The position numbers and the translations under genes are program-made. Of a stretch of DNA of 64,000 bases, positions 16,746 to 24,811 are shown one piece after another. This stretch comes from an uncultured Anaerococcus sp. (GTDB lineage Bacteria > Bacillota > Clostridia > Tissierellales > Peptoniphilaceae): the NCBI GenBank assembly GCA_943914475.1, contig CALUCE010000005.1, positions 60,581 through 124,580 on the forward strand. Direction: 5' to 3'. The notes under the pieces were generated by a model. It ran no database searches and was not told where the DNA came from. It saw only the letters and a program-made list of their open reading frames with translations. Position 1 is the stretch's first letter; each line of letters opens with the position of its first letter.

Positions 16746-18707
16746 TTAGTAAGCCCAAGCAGCAAAGCGTGCGTCTCTTAGGGCTTCTAGGAGTGTAGCT
16801 ATTTTTACGGAGTCGCCGTAGGTTCTTACTACTTTTCCTAGACCTTTGAATTCTTCGGTGCAGTCTTTTTGTGGTCTGCTTCCTAAAGCTAGGACTACTG
16901 TATCAAATTCCATTTCTTTTTCTACTGGATCTTTGCCTTCTTCTGTGACTTTTACTTTGATGCCTTTATCGTTTACTCCTACTAGGGTGTGAAGTGGTAG
17001 AAGTTCTACTCCCTTATTTTCTAGTCTTTTTAGTACTACAACACGTACTCTTTGGATTTCGCTGGCACCTAGGGTTGAGGTCATTTCTATGACACTTACT
17101 TCTCTAGATGGATCCTTAGTTTTTAGGGTATCGGCTACTTCTAGTCCTGTAGCTCCTGATCCTATAACTGCAACTTTCTTGCCTGCATCTTTCATACCTT
17201 TTAGGTATTCTTCTGCCATTATTACCTTATCAGAGTCTATACCATCGATATTTGGTTTGATTGGTTTTCCTCCAACACATACAAAGACTGCTTCTGGGTT
17301 TAATTCTGCCACGTTTTCTCTTGTTGCCTTGGTGTTTAGTCTTAGGTCAACATTTTCGGCTTCCATTTCCTTGGTTTGGGTTTCTATAAACCACATTAGT
17401 TTTTCTTTGTCGTTACCTAGGGCTCCTGTGTAAAGGGCTCCTCCCAAGTGGTCTCTTTCTTCAAAGACGGTTACATCAAAGCCTCTCTTGGCCATGGTTA
17501 TAGCTGTTTCTATACCAGCTGGTCCACCACCTACTACTACAACTTTTCTTCCGTCTCCGTCTTTCTTTATTTTTTCTTGGCCAAAGTAAACTTCGTTTCC
17601 AAGCTCTGGATTTACTGAACATTCTACGTGACGTCCATTGGCTATAGAGTCTATACAACGGTTACAGCCTATACATTTTCTGATAAGGTCTTCTTTTCCT
17701 TCTTGAGCTTTTAGTCCCCAATGTGCATCGGCAAGTTGGCCCCTACCTACTGAAACAAAGTCACAAATTCCTTCATCAAGAAGCTCATCTGCTACTTGTG
17801 GTTCTTTGATTACGTTTATAGCTACAACTGGTATATTTACTGCTTCTTTTACAGCCTTAACCATGTCTTTTCTGCTAGCTTGTTTGCATGGATATGGAGG
17901 TATGATTTCATAGCCTGTTTCATAGATACCGCAGGATACGTGAACATAGGATACTCCCATTTGTTCCATATGTTGGGCTATCTTAACTCCTTCATCTAGG
18001 GTGATTCCCTTATCGCCTAAAAATTCTTCTACTGATAGACGAATACCTACAGGGAAGTTTGGTCCACAAACTTTTTTGATACCCATAATTATTTCATCTA
18101 TGTATCTCATTCTGTTTTCGAATGATCCGCCGTATTGGTCCTCTCTTCTATTTGAGAATGGTGATAACCATTGGTTTAGGAAGTAACCGTGGGCTCCGTG
18201 TAATTCTACCCCATCCATGCCTGCTCTTTGTGCAAAGGCTGCTGCTCTTATGTAGTCTCCTTGGATTTTCTTTGCTTCTTCTATGGTAAGTTCGTGTGGT
18301 TCTTCCTTACACATGAAAGTAGTAAAGGATGATGGTGCAACGATTTCATTACCGTTTGGATTTAACATGGAAGAGCCTTCTCTACCTGGGTGGTGGAGTT
18401 GGAGGAAGATTTTACTTCCGTGGGCATGTACTCCGTCTGTAAGTCTTTGGAGTCCAGCTATATGACCAAACTTGGTAGCTGCAAGTTGGCTTCCTGCTCC
18501 CCAACCGTGGTCTTCATCAACCCTGGTTATTTCTGTGATTATTAGTCCACATCCGCCCTTGGCTCTTTCTTCATAGTAACGTATTATCTTTTCTCCTGCC
18601 TCGCCAGAAATTTCAGCAAGACCAGTTCCCATAGGTGGCATTACTATTCTATTTTTTATAGTAAGGTCGCCTATCTTTCCTTCTTCAAAAAGCTTTTTAT
18701 ATTCCAT
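16746..18707 (-). CDS. FMN/FAD/4Fe-4S oxidoreductase of the old yellow enzyme/2,4-dienoyl-CoA reductase family
   Basis: Predicted NAD(P)H-dependent ene-reductase that reduces activated C=C bonds. I use the ATG at 18707, behind AGGAGGGCTT (653 residues). The first 340 residues form the FMN-binding TIM barrel (IVMPPMGTG, VELHGAHGYFLNQWLSP). A 4Fe-4S cluster motif follows (CIGCNRC, then a fourth Cys in VECSVNP). Next come FAD- and NAD-binding domains (VVGGGPAGIE near 390; AVIGSGATGLE near 520). The architecture equals FadH, BaiCD and enoate reductase-like proteins; which substrate is reduced cannot be read. A MarR gene lies upstream on the same strand and palindromes overlap the promoter. Confidence 0.9.
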   Translation of the reverse strand: MEYKKLFEEGKIGDLTIKNRIVMPPMGTGLAEISGEAGEKIIRYYEERAKGGCGLIITEITRVDEDHGWGAGSQLAATKFGHIAGLQRLTDGVHAHGSKIFLQLHHPGREGSSMLNPNGNEIVAPSSFTTFMCKEEPHELTIEEAKKIQGDYIRAAAFAQRAGMDGVELHGAHGYFLNQWLSPFSNRREDQYGGSFENRMRYIDEIIMGIKKVCGPNFPVGIRLSVEEFLGDKGITLDEGVKIAQHMEQMGVSYVHVSCGIYETGYEIIPPYPCKQASRKDMVKAVKEAVNIPVVAINVIKEPQVADELLDEGICDFVSVGRGQLADAHWGLKAQEGKEDLIRKCIGCNRCIDSIANGRHVECSVNPELGNEVYFGQEKIKKDGDGRKVVVVGGGPAGIETAITMAKRGFDVTVFEERDHLGGALYTGALGNDKEKLMWFIETQTKEMEAENVDLRLNTKATRENVAELNPEAVFVCVGGKPIKPNIDGIDSDKVIMAEEYLKGMKDAGKKVAVIGSGATGLEVADTLKTKDPSREVSVIEMTSTLGASEIQRVRVVVLKRLENKGVELLPLHTLVGVNDKGIKVKVTEEGKDPVEKEMEFDTVVLALGSRPQKDCTEEFKGLGKVVRTYGDSVKIATLLEALRDARFAAWAY

Positions 18708-18779
18708 AAGCCCTCCTATATTTTTCATGCTTTAAAGTAGCTTAAAATTATTTTTAATAATATTAGCAACTTTAATAAA

Positions 18780-18821
18780 ATTATATTTTAAGTCTTAAAT
18801 TTGTCAATGATTCGGTCGAAT
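18780..18821 (-). promoter_or_regulatory. Flavoenzyme promoter with two candidate MarR operators
   Basis: On the minus strand TTGACA (18807-18802) and TATAAT (18785-18780) are 16 bases apart. A 13-base palindrome TTTAAGTCTTAAA (18787-18799) fills the spacer, and ATTCGGTCGAAT (18810-18821), a 12-base palindrome, abuts the -35 element. Protein bound to either would block polymerase. Confidence 0.7.
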
Positions 18822-18906
18822 ATTTCATTTTAAAATATTTTAAATATTGACTATCGTAAAATAATTTACTATATTTATTTTTAATTATCTTTAATATGTA
18901 TTAAAA

Positions 18907-18935
18907 AGAGCCTATACAAAATCTGTATAAGCTCT
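18907..18935 (-). terminator. Terminator after the MarR gene
   Basis: On the minus strand AGAGCTTATACA pairs with TGTATAGGCTCT (one G-U pair) and is followed by TTTTT. Confidence 0.8.
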
Positions 18936-18940
18936 GTCTC

Positions 18941-19393
18941 TTACTTTATTCTTTCTGTTTCTTCATCCCATTTTTCGGCGGATGCTACCATCTTATCGAG
19001 AATCTCCAAGAAGGTTTCTTGGTCTTTTTCGTCTACATTTTCTAGGCAAGTGTTTTTGAAGTCTTCTGCTATAGAGGTTAATTTTTCATTTACTTCCTTA
19101 CCTGCCTGGGTAAGTCCTATGACCTTTCTTCTTTTATCTTCTTGGTCTTCTTTTCTTTCTATAAAATCCTGTTTTTCTAGCCTGTCCAAGATTCCTGTTA
19201 TGGTTGGTTGGCTAGCTCCCATAAGTTCTGCCAGTTCTTTTTGGCTTAGGTATTCGTTCTTATTTATATAGTACATGGCGAACCACTGAGATTTGGTTAC
19301 ATTATATATCATAAGCCTATTGTTTAAGCATTCTGCAAGTCTTTTTGCCGCTACGTTGGTCACAAAGGCTACACATTTCTCTAAATCAAACAA
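18941..19393 (-). CDS. MarR-family transcriptional regulator
   Basis: 150-residue winged-helix repressor of the MarR type: dimerisation helices at both ends, recognition helix region SQKELAELMGASQPTITGILDRLEK split here as about residues 49-75, then the wing (RKEDQEDKRRKVIGLT). The start is TTG at 19393, behind AAGGTGG; no ATG occurs before residue 28. It begins 13 bases after lplA, so it is probably the last gene of the lpd-lplA-marR transcript. The flavoenzyme promoter downstream carries palindromes and is the obvious candidate target. Confidence 0.85.
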   Translation of the reverse strand: MFDLEKCVAFVTNVAAKRLAECLNNRLMIYNVTKSQWFAMYYINKNEYLSQKELAELMGASQPTITGILDRLEKQDFIERKEDQEDKRRKVIGLTQAGKEVNEKLTSIAEDFKNTCLENVDEKDQETFLEILDKMVASAEKWDEETERIK

Positions 19394-19406
19394 GTATCAT
19401 CCCACC

Positions 19407-20327
19407 TTATTTCATATATTTATTGATTTTTTCTTCAATATGAATTTGAGAGTATCTTTCTCCTTCAAGACTTGATTTTAAGCCATCTAGGGCTTTAAGG
19501 TCAAGACTGTCTGAGTATACTTCTATAGCTTTAATTATATCATTTTCTATCCAAAATTTAAAATCAAGGGGTTTGTTCTTGTGGTAGTATCTTCTTTCTA
19601 TATGGGCCTTTTCATTTTTTCCATAAATCCATTCATCTTCTGATATTTTTTTGTAGCTAGCTAGCTCTCCATCTTGATCTTGGTGGGTTTCTTCTTGGGA
19701 TGAAGGATAAAAATCTTTAAAAGATTCTACCAAATTTTCCTTAAGGGCTTCTATATCCAAGTCCTTGTCCAGATCCTTAAGATTGCATACCCTAGACCTT
19801 ACAGACTTAATACCCTTGCCTGTAAATTTGCTAATATCTGGTGTCAGACACTTTTCCAAAACGCTAAGATCAAGGTCTACCATCAAGGTTCCATGGACCA
19901 TAAATTTTTCCTCATCTTCTATAAAGGCCATACCGGAAAACTTCTTCCCATCAACGGTTAGGTCATTTCTCCCATCAAGTTTTCCTCTAATCTTGGATTT
20001 TTCCAAGGCCTTTAAGACTATAGCCATCCACTTGTCCATGTCCTTATTTTTTTGACTTGAAATAAAGGTAAAGTTTAGGTTACCCAAATCGTGGTAGACT
20101 GCTCCTCCTCCAGTAAATCTTCTTACAGGGAGGATATTTTCCTTGTTTATAAATTCTAGGTCAAGCTCTTGGTAGGCATTTTGGTTTCTTCCCATAACCA
20201 CACAGGGTGAATTTTGCCAAAGTAGAAAGATTACTTCGTCTTTATCTAGGTTTGTGTAATAGGCATATTCACTGGCTACGTTTTTATATGGATTAGTAGA
20301 TTTTAGGTCAATTATTCTGGCTTTCAT
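19407..20327 (-). CDS. lplA: Lipoate-protein ligase A
   Basis: Attaches lipoate, via lipoyl-AMP, to lipoyl-domain lysines. The 306 residues include the lipoate-binding RRFTGGGAVYHDLGN stretch (about 69-83) and the catalytic-lysine region DGKKFSGMAF (about 128-137). The last ~60 residues form a small C-terminal domain. Its ATG overlaps the stop of the tandem-lipoyl E3 gene (TAATG), so the E3 is very likely one of its substrates. Scavenged lipoate is implied; no lipA or lipB is present in the window. Confidence 0.9.
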   Translation of the reverse strand: MKARIIDLKSTNPYKNVASEYAYYTNLDKDEVIFLLWQNSPCVVMGRNQNAYQELDLEFINKENILPVRRFTGGGAVYHDLGNLNFTFISSQKNKDMDKWMAIVLKALEKSKIRGKLDGRNDLTVDGKKFSGMAFIEDEEKFMVHGTLMVDLDLSVLEKCLTPDISKFTGKGIKSVRSRVCNLKDLDKDLDIEALKENLVESFKDFYPSSQEETHQDQDGELASYKKISEDEWIYGKNEKAHIERRYYHKNKPLDFKFWIENDIIKAIEVYSDSLDLKALDGLKSSLEGERYSQIHIEEKINKYMK

Positions 20328-22258
20328 TATTGGTGAATACCTCTATCATGGATATCTAGGGCAGCCTCATGGATGACTTCTGAAGTCGTAGGGTGGGCAA
20401 AGACTGTATGCATGATGTCTTTTGCTCTAAGCTTATTTTTTATGGCAAGGCTTAGGCATGCTATCAGATTTGATGCATCTGGTCCTATAATCACACAACC
20501 CAAAATCTCATCATCATCTCCTGCCAGCAACTTGATAAAGCCCTTGTTTTCTCCCATGGTCATGGCCTTGCCATTGGCTGCAAAATCAAAGATTGACTTC
20601 TTGTAGGAAATATTTTTTTCCTTAAGTTCTTCTTCCCTGTAGCCAATGCTTGCTATTTCAGGTCTTGTATAAACAACCGAAGGAATTTCCTTATCCAAAA
20701 GACTTCTTTCATCTCCCAAGATATAGTCCACAGCAAGGATTGCTTCGTGGGAGGCTAGGTGAGCAAGTTTTAATCTATTTGAAACATCTCCTATGGCAAA
20801 GATATGGTCAACTGTAGTCTTTCTGTTTTCATCAACAAGGATATTGCCATTTTTCTCATCAACCATAACCCTTGTCTTTTCAAGTCCAAGTCCTTGTGTA
20901 TTGGCTCTTCTTCCTGTTGCCATAAGGACCTTATCTCCTATGCTTGATAAGACTTTGCCGTCTTTTTCATAGGTAACTATATATTTTCCTTCTATACTTT
21001 CTTTTATAGAGGTAACCTTGGCAGAAGTTGAAACTCTAATATCCTTTTCTTCACAAATTCTTTCCATTTCACTTCCACAGTCCTTATCAAACATAGGAAG
21101 TAGCGAGTCTTGGTATTCTATGATATGAACTTGGGATCCAAAGGTTTTAAAGATTGAGGCAAATTCAAGTCCTATTACCCCTCCACCTATAACTAGGAGA
21201 GTCTCTGGAATCTCCTTTAAATCAAGGGCTTCTGTAGAAGTAATGACCCCTTTAAGGTCATGGCCCTCAATTTTTAGGACGTTTTCATTTGAGCCAGTTG
21301 CTATAATAATATTTTTGGCTTCTATTATAGTAGAACCAACCTTAACTCTTTTATCATCCAAAAATGATGCCTGACTCCTTAGCAAGTCGACCTCGTTTTT
21401 CTTAAGAAGATGGTCTATACCGGAAACTAGGTTTTCTACTATGCCGTCTTTTCTCTCTACAATCTTAGGCATATTTGGGGCAAATTCTCTTGGTCCGTCT
21501 ATGCCAAAGTCTGAAAGCTCTCTTGCCATATCCAAACGGTGGGCTGACTCTACCAGGCTCTTGGTTGGTATACAACCAACATTGAGGCAGGTTCCCCCAA
21601 GCCTATCTTTTTCTACAAGGGCCACATCAAGTCCGCACTTGGCTCCGTAGATAGCTCCAACATAGCCACCTGGGCCTGCTCCTATTACCAGGAGATCTTT
21701 TTTGATTATTTTTTCATCTCCTGTCTCTTCCAAAGAAGACTCTTCTGAATTTTCTGAAGCTTGGTTTTCCCTTGGAGTTTTTAAAATAATGAGTGTTTCT
21801 CCAGCGTCCACATCATCTCCTTCTTCATAGAGGATTCTATCAACAAGGCCTGACTCACTTGCCTTTATTTCCCTATTGCCCTTGGCTGTTTCCACATGGC
21901 AAAGGACCTGACCTTTTTCTACCTTTTGGCCTACTTCTATTTCAATTTTCCCCAAGCTGTGGGTTTTCTTGCCAGGAATTATAGGCACCTTGATTTCTAC
22001 TAGGTCAAAGTCTAAAGTTTGTTTTTCTACTTCCTCTAAGATAAGAAGAGTATCTCCAACCAAAATCTGGTCTCCTTCTTCTACAAGGATTTTCTCTACT
22101 ATACCATCTCCACTTGCCTTTATTTCTCTATTGCCCTTGGCTGTTTCCACATGGCAAAGCAGGTCTCCCTCTGCCACTTTTTGGCCTACTTCTACTTCAA
22201 TTTTCCCCATCAAATGATTTTTTTTACCTGGTATAACAGGCACTTTTATTTCAATCAT
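20327..22258 (-). CDS. lpdA: Dihydrolipoamide dehydrogenase with two N-terminal lipoyl domains
   Basis: E3 flavoenzyme that reoxidises dihydrolipoyl groups with NAD+. Residues 1-78 and 86-160 are two lipoyl domains with target lysines Lys41 and Lys126, each in VETAKGNREIKAS. An acidic linker (about 163-183) follows, then a complete E3: FAD motif GAGPGGY near 193, redox pair Cys224/Cys229 in GGTCLNVGC, NAD motif GGGVIGLEF, and the His-Glu pair in AHPTTSEVIHEAA. Single lipoyl fusions to E3 are known; two near-identical ones are unusual. No E1, E2 or glycine-cleavage gene is adjacent. It is cotranscribed with lplA. Confidence 0.93.
   Translation of the reverse strand: MIEIKVPVIPGKKNHLMGKIEVEVGQKVAEGDLLCHVETAKGNREIKASGDGIVEKILVEEGDQILVGDTLLILEEVEKQTLDFDLVEIKVPIIPGKKTHSLGKIEIEVGQKVEKGQVLCHVETAKGNREIKASESGLVDRILYEEGDDVDAGETLIILKTPRENQASENSEESSLEETGDEKIIKKDLLVIGAGPGGYVGAIYGAKCGLDVALVEKDRLGGTCLNVGCIPTKSLVESAHRLDMARELSDFGIDGPREFAPNMPKIVERKDGIVENLVSGIDHLLKKNEVDLLRSQASFLDDKRVKVGSTIIEAKNIIIATGSNENVLKIEGHDLKGVITSTEALDLKEIPETLLVIGGGVIGLEFASIFKTFGSQVHIIEYQDSLLPMFDKDCGSEMERICEEKDIRVSTSAKVTSIKESIEGKYIVTYEKDGKVLSSIGDKVLMATGRRANTQGLGLEKTRVMVDEKNGNILVDENRKTTVDHIFAIGDVSNRLKLAHLASHEAILAVDYILGDERSLLDKEIPSVVYTRPEIASIGYREEELKEKNISYKKSIFDFAANGKAMTMGENKGFIKLLAGDDDEILGCVIIGPDASNLIACLSLAIKNKLRAKDIMHTVFAHPTTSEVIHEAALDIHDRGIHQ
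21788..22258 (-). repeat. Tandem duplication encoding the two lipoyl domains
   Basis: The DNA of the two lipoyl domains repeats with a 255-base period (85 codons). The most similar stretch, roughly 45 bases around the lipoyl lysine (21856-21906 versus 22111-22161), is nearly identical at the nucleotide level, including synonymous positions. This indicates a recent duplication or ongoing gene conversion. Confidence 0.85.
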
Positions 22259-22282
22259 CCCTCATCCTTTCCAAAACAAAAG

Positions 22283-22301
22283 CCTGTCTTTCAACAGGCC
22301 G
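22283..22301 (-). terminator. Terminator after the OsmC gene
   Basis: GCCTGT and ACAGGC pair around a 7-base loop, followed on the minus strand by TTTTGTTTT. Confidence 0.75.
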
Positions 22302-22315
22302 TAGTAAGTAAATGT

Positions 22316-22759
22316 CTATTCAGCAACTACTTTTGATAATTTTAGTGGAACACCATTAGATAGGCAGTCACCTACTGGACATCTTGTTTCTATAAATTCA
22401 GCAAATTTTTCTAGTTCTTCTTGGCTGTTGTCTGCTTTGAAGTGCATAGAATAACGAATTTCTTGGAAACCGTTTCTTACTCCATCTGCTAGTCCCATAA
22501 ATCCATCTGGATCTAGGTCACCTTCTAGTTCTACGTGGAAACCTTCTAGGTTTATTCCGTTAGCTTCTGCAAAAGCAAAGGCTACTATAGTTTGGCAAGA
22601 ACCAAGAGCACAAAGTAGAGCTTCTACTGGGTTCATACCAGTGTCTGTTCCACCCATTTCAGCTGGTTCGTCCATGGTTATCTTGAAGTTTCTAGCTGAA
22701 GATTCTACTTGTAATCCTTGTGGTGTCTTTTTTGCAATAGCTTTAAATGTTTGTTTCAT
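22316..22759 (-). CDS. OsmC/Ohr-family peroxiredoxin-like protein
   Basis: 147-residue member of the OsmC family, thiol-dependent hydroperoxide reductases. The redox cysteines Cys55 (ALGSCQT) and Cys127 (TRCPVGD) are in the expected places on the central helix and near the C-terminus. It most resembles the stand-alone OsmC/YhfA branch. It has its own excellent promoter (22817-22845), an AGGAGG site and a terminator. It probably protects against organic peroxides or acts on sulfur compounds; the physiological reductant is not evident. Confidence 0.85.
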   Translation of the reverse strand: MKQTFKAIAKKTPQGLQVESSARNFKITMDEPAEMGGTDTGMNPVEALLCALGSCQTIVAFAFAEANGINLEGFHVELEGDLDPDGFMGLADGVRNGFQEIRYSMHFKADNSQEELEKFAEFIETRCPVGDCLSNGVPLKLSKVVAE

Positions 22760-22816
22760 CTGATCCTCCTATGTAATCTTTCTAGAAATACTTAGCGTAC
22801 TATCTATTCTGTTACC

Positions 22817-22845
22817 AGTATACTAGGACTTTTATTCTTTGTCAA
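22817..22845 (-). promoter_or_regulatory. Promoter of the OsmC gene
   Basis: On the minus strand a perfect TTGACA (22845-22840), a 17-base spacer and TATACT (22822-22817). Confidence 0.85.
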
Positions 22846-22903
22846 GAATATAACTACCGAAACGTTTTTCTTTTCAAAACTTTTACTTATCTCTTACTTT
22901 AAA

Positions 22904-22929
22904 TAAAAAAACCAGGAGGACATCCTGGT
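22904..22929 (-). terminator. Terminator after proC
   Basis: On the minus strand ACCAGGA and TCCTGGT pair around a short loop, followed by TTTTTTT. Confidence 0.85.
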
Positions 22930-22934
22930 AAAAA

Positions 22935-23714
22935 TTATTTTTCTTCTTTCATCTTAAGAGACTTTTGATAGGCTGCAAGGATAGCATCCATGATAGCTCC
23001 CCTGAAGGCCTTTTCTTCCAAAACTTTTAGTCCTTCTATGGTAGTTCCCTTGGGAGATGTTACCATATCCTTTAGAAGGCCTGGATGTTCTCCCGATTCT
23101 AGGAGCATTTGGGCTGAGCCTTTTAGGGTTTGGGCCACAAATTTATAGGCATCAGCTCTTTTTACTCCCGTAAGAACTGCTGCATCGGCTGCTGCTTCCA
23201 TAAAGATAAAAGCATAGGCTGGAAGGCATCCCACTGCAGCTCCAAAACCATCAAACAAATCTTCTTCTATAAGGCTAGCTTGGCCAAAAGATTCAAATAT
23301 TTTCATAACTTGGCTGACCTCTTCCTGGCTTACTCTTTTGTTGGGACAAATAGCAGACATGGCAGAACCAACCTTTGCCGGTGTGTTAGGCATGGTCATG
23401 ACAATCTTCTTAGGACCAAGCATATCTTCTAAGCCCTTTAGGCTTTGGCCTGCTGCTATAGATATAAGGACCTGGTCGTCTATATAGTCCTTTATTTCCT
23501 CTATAAGAGCTGGATAGATGTGGGGTTTTACTGCAAGTATTATATAGTCTGAATTTTTTGCCACTTCTATATTGGAAGAAACCTGAACCTTGCTTTGGTC
23601 AAAGTCTTTTAGATTTTTTCCTCTTTGTGAAAGTATAAGGTCATAGCCCTCATCAAGTAGGGCTTTGCCTATGATGGATCCCATAGATCCTATTCCTATT
23701 ATTCCTATTTTCAT
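22935..23714 (-). CDS. proC: Pyrroline-5-carboxylate reductase
   Basis: Reduces pyrroline-5-carboxylate to proline with NAD(P)H. The 259 residues show the N-terminal Rossmann motif (GIIGIGSMGSIIGKAL), the mid-protein VMTMPNTPAKVGSAMS signature, and the C-terminal VTSPKGTTIEGLKVLE motif that shapes the active site. GGAGG precedes the ATG at 23714. It follows the chimeric citrate-synthase gene by 21 bases and may be read from the same transcript. No proA or proB is in the window, so the substrate may come from ornithine or glutamate made elsewhere. Confidence 0.93.
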   Translation of the reverse strand: MKIGIIGIGSMGSIIGKALLDEGYDLILSQRGKNLKDFDQSKVQVSSNIEVAKNSDYIILAVKPHIYPALIEEIKDYIDDQVLISIAAGQSLKGLEDMLGPKKIVMTMPNTPAKVGSAMSAICPNKRVSQEEVSQVMKIFESFGQASLIEEDLFDGFGAAVGCLPAYAFIFMEAAADAAVLTGVKRADAYKFVAQTLKGSAQMLLESGEHPGLLKDMVTSPKGTTIEGLKVLEEKAFRGAIMDAILAAYQKSLKMKEEK

Positions 23715-23735
23715 TTTTCTACCTCCACCTATATC

Positions 23736-24662
23736 TTACCTGTCTTTTAGTTTTGTATAGTCTTTTAGCACACTTATGGACTTATAGGCAGGTCTTATAA
23801 TCTTCTTATCTTGAATTTGCTCAAGTCTGTGGGCACACCAGCCACTCATCCTTGACACGGAAAAAAGTGGTGTGTAGAGTTCTTCTGGAATTTTAAGCAT
23901 CTTATAAACAAAGCCTGAATACATATCGACATTGGCACAGGCTGGATAGGCCTTATCAAACCTTTCTTGAACAAGCCTTCCTCCAATTTTTTCTACCCTT
24001 TCTATAAAGGCAAATTCCTCTACTTTTCCAGTTTTCTCTGCAAGGATTTTGGCTTGTTTTTTTAATAAAATCGCCCTAGGATCTGATAGGGTATAGACAG
24101 CATGACCCAGGCCATATATCAAGCCCTTTTGGTCAAAGGCCTTGGCATCTAATATTTTTACTAGATAGTCTGTAAGCTTTTCATCATCATTTATATCACC
24201 GATATTTTCTTCTATGTTCCTTAGCATTTGGGCAACTTTTAAATTGGCACCACCGTGGCGGGGTCCCTTAAGAGAAGCAAGGCCTGCTGCTATGGAAGAG
24301 TAGGTATCGGTGCCTGAGGATGAAACCACATGGGTGGCAAAGGCTGAGTTATTTCCTCCACCATGCTCTGCATGGACTATCAAAAGTAGGTCTAGTATCT
24401 TCGCCTCAAGGTCTGAAAAATCATCCTCATCCCTAATCAGGTGGAGTATATTTTCTGCTATGGACTTATCTTCATAGGGATAGTGAATATATAGAGACTT
24501 GCCATCTATATAGTGTTTTTTAGCTTGGTAGGAGTAGGCCATAGTTCCTGTAGAATCTTGAGTAAGAGTTTGGTCTATTTTTATTGCAATTTCACTACCA
24601 GCCTTTAAATCGCCCTTTAAAAGATGGTCTTGTAAAATTTTCATAGCTAGTGATTTTCCCAT
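23736..24662 (-). CDS. Chimeric protein: aconitase N-terminus fused to truncated citrate synthase
   Basis: 308 residues from the ATG at 24662 (GGAGG five bases upstream). Residues 1-43 (MGKSLAMKILQDHL, IKIDQTLTQDSTGTMAY) are the N-terminus of aconitate hydratase. From about residue 44 (SYQAKKHY, SLYIHYP, ENILHLIR) the sequence is the C-terminal part of a clostridial-type citrate synthase. The synthase catalytic residues His136 (GPRHGGAN), His187 (GLGHAVY) and Asp246 (VDMYSG) are retained, as is the AEHGGGNNS stretch. About 150 N-terminal synthase residues, part of the large domain, are missing. An in-frame deletion between adjacent acn and citrate synthase genes is the simplest origin. Activity is doubtful but the frame is intact. 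Confidence 0.85.
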   Translation of the reverse strand: MGKSLAMKILQDHLLKGDLKAGSEIAIKIDQTLTQDSTGTMAYSYQAKKHYIDGKSLYIHYPYEDKSIAENILHLIRDEDDFSDLEAKILDLLLIVHAEHGGGNNSAFATHVVSSSGTDTYSSIAAGLASLKGPRHGGANLKVAQMLRNIEENIGDINDDEKLTDYLVKILDAKAFDQKGLIYGLGHAVYTLSDPRAILLKKQAKILAEKTGKVEEFAFIERVEKIGGRLVQERFDKAYPACANVDMYSGFVYKMLKIPEELYTPLFSVSRMSGWCAHRLEQIQDKKIIRPAYKSISVLKDYTKLKDR

Positions 24663-24773
24663 AAAAACCTCCATTTAGTAACTTAATGCTTTAATACGTT
24701 ATAATGTAATATTATATTACATTTATTCTCTATACTCAAGCTCAAGGTTCAGTCCCTTTCCTAAAATTGCTAT

Positions 24774-24802
24774 CAAAAAAACTGAAAGCCTAAACTTTCA
24801 GT
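24774..24802 (-). terminator. Terminator after ccsA
   Basis: ACTGAAAG and CTTTCAGT pair around a 6-base loop; the minus-strand side continues TTTTTT. Confidence 0.85.
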
Positions 24803-24811
24803 TTTTTAAAT

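Noticed and set aside
20327..22258. The tandem lipoyl repeat as an assembly error
   Set aside because: The two copies differ at many positions outside the lysine motif, so a simple collapse or duplication artefact is unlikely, though long reads would settle it.
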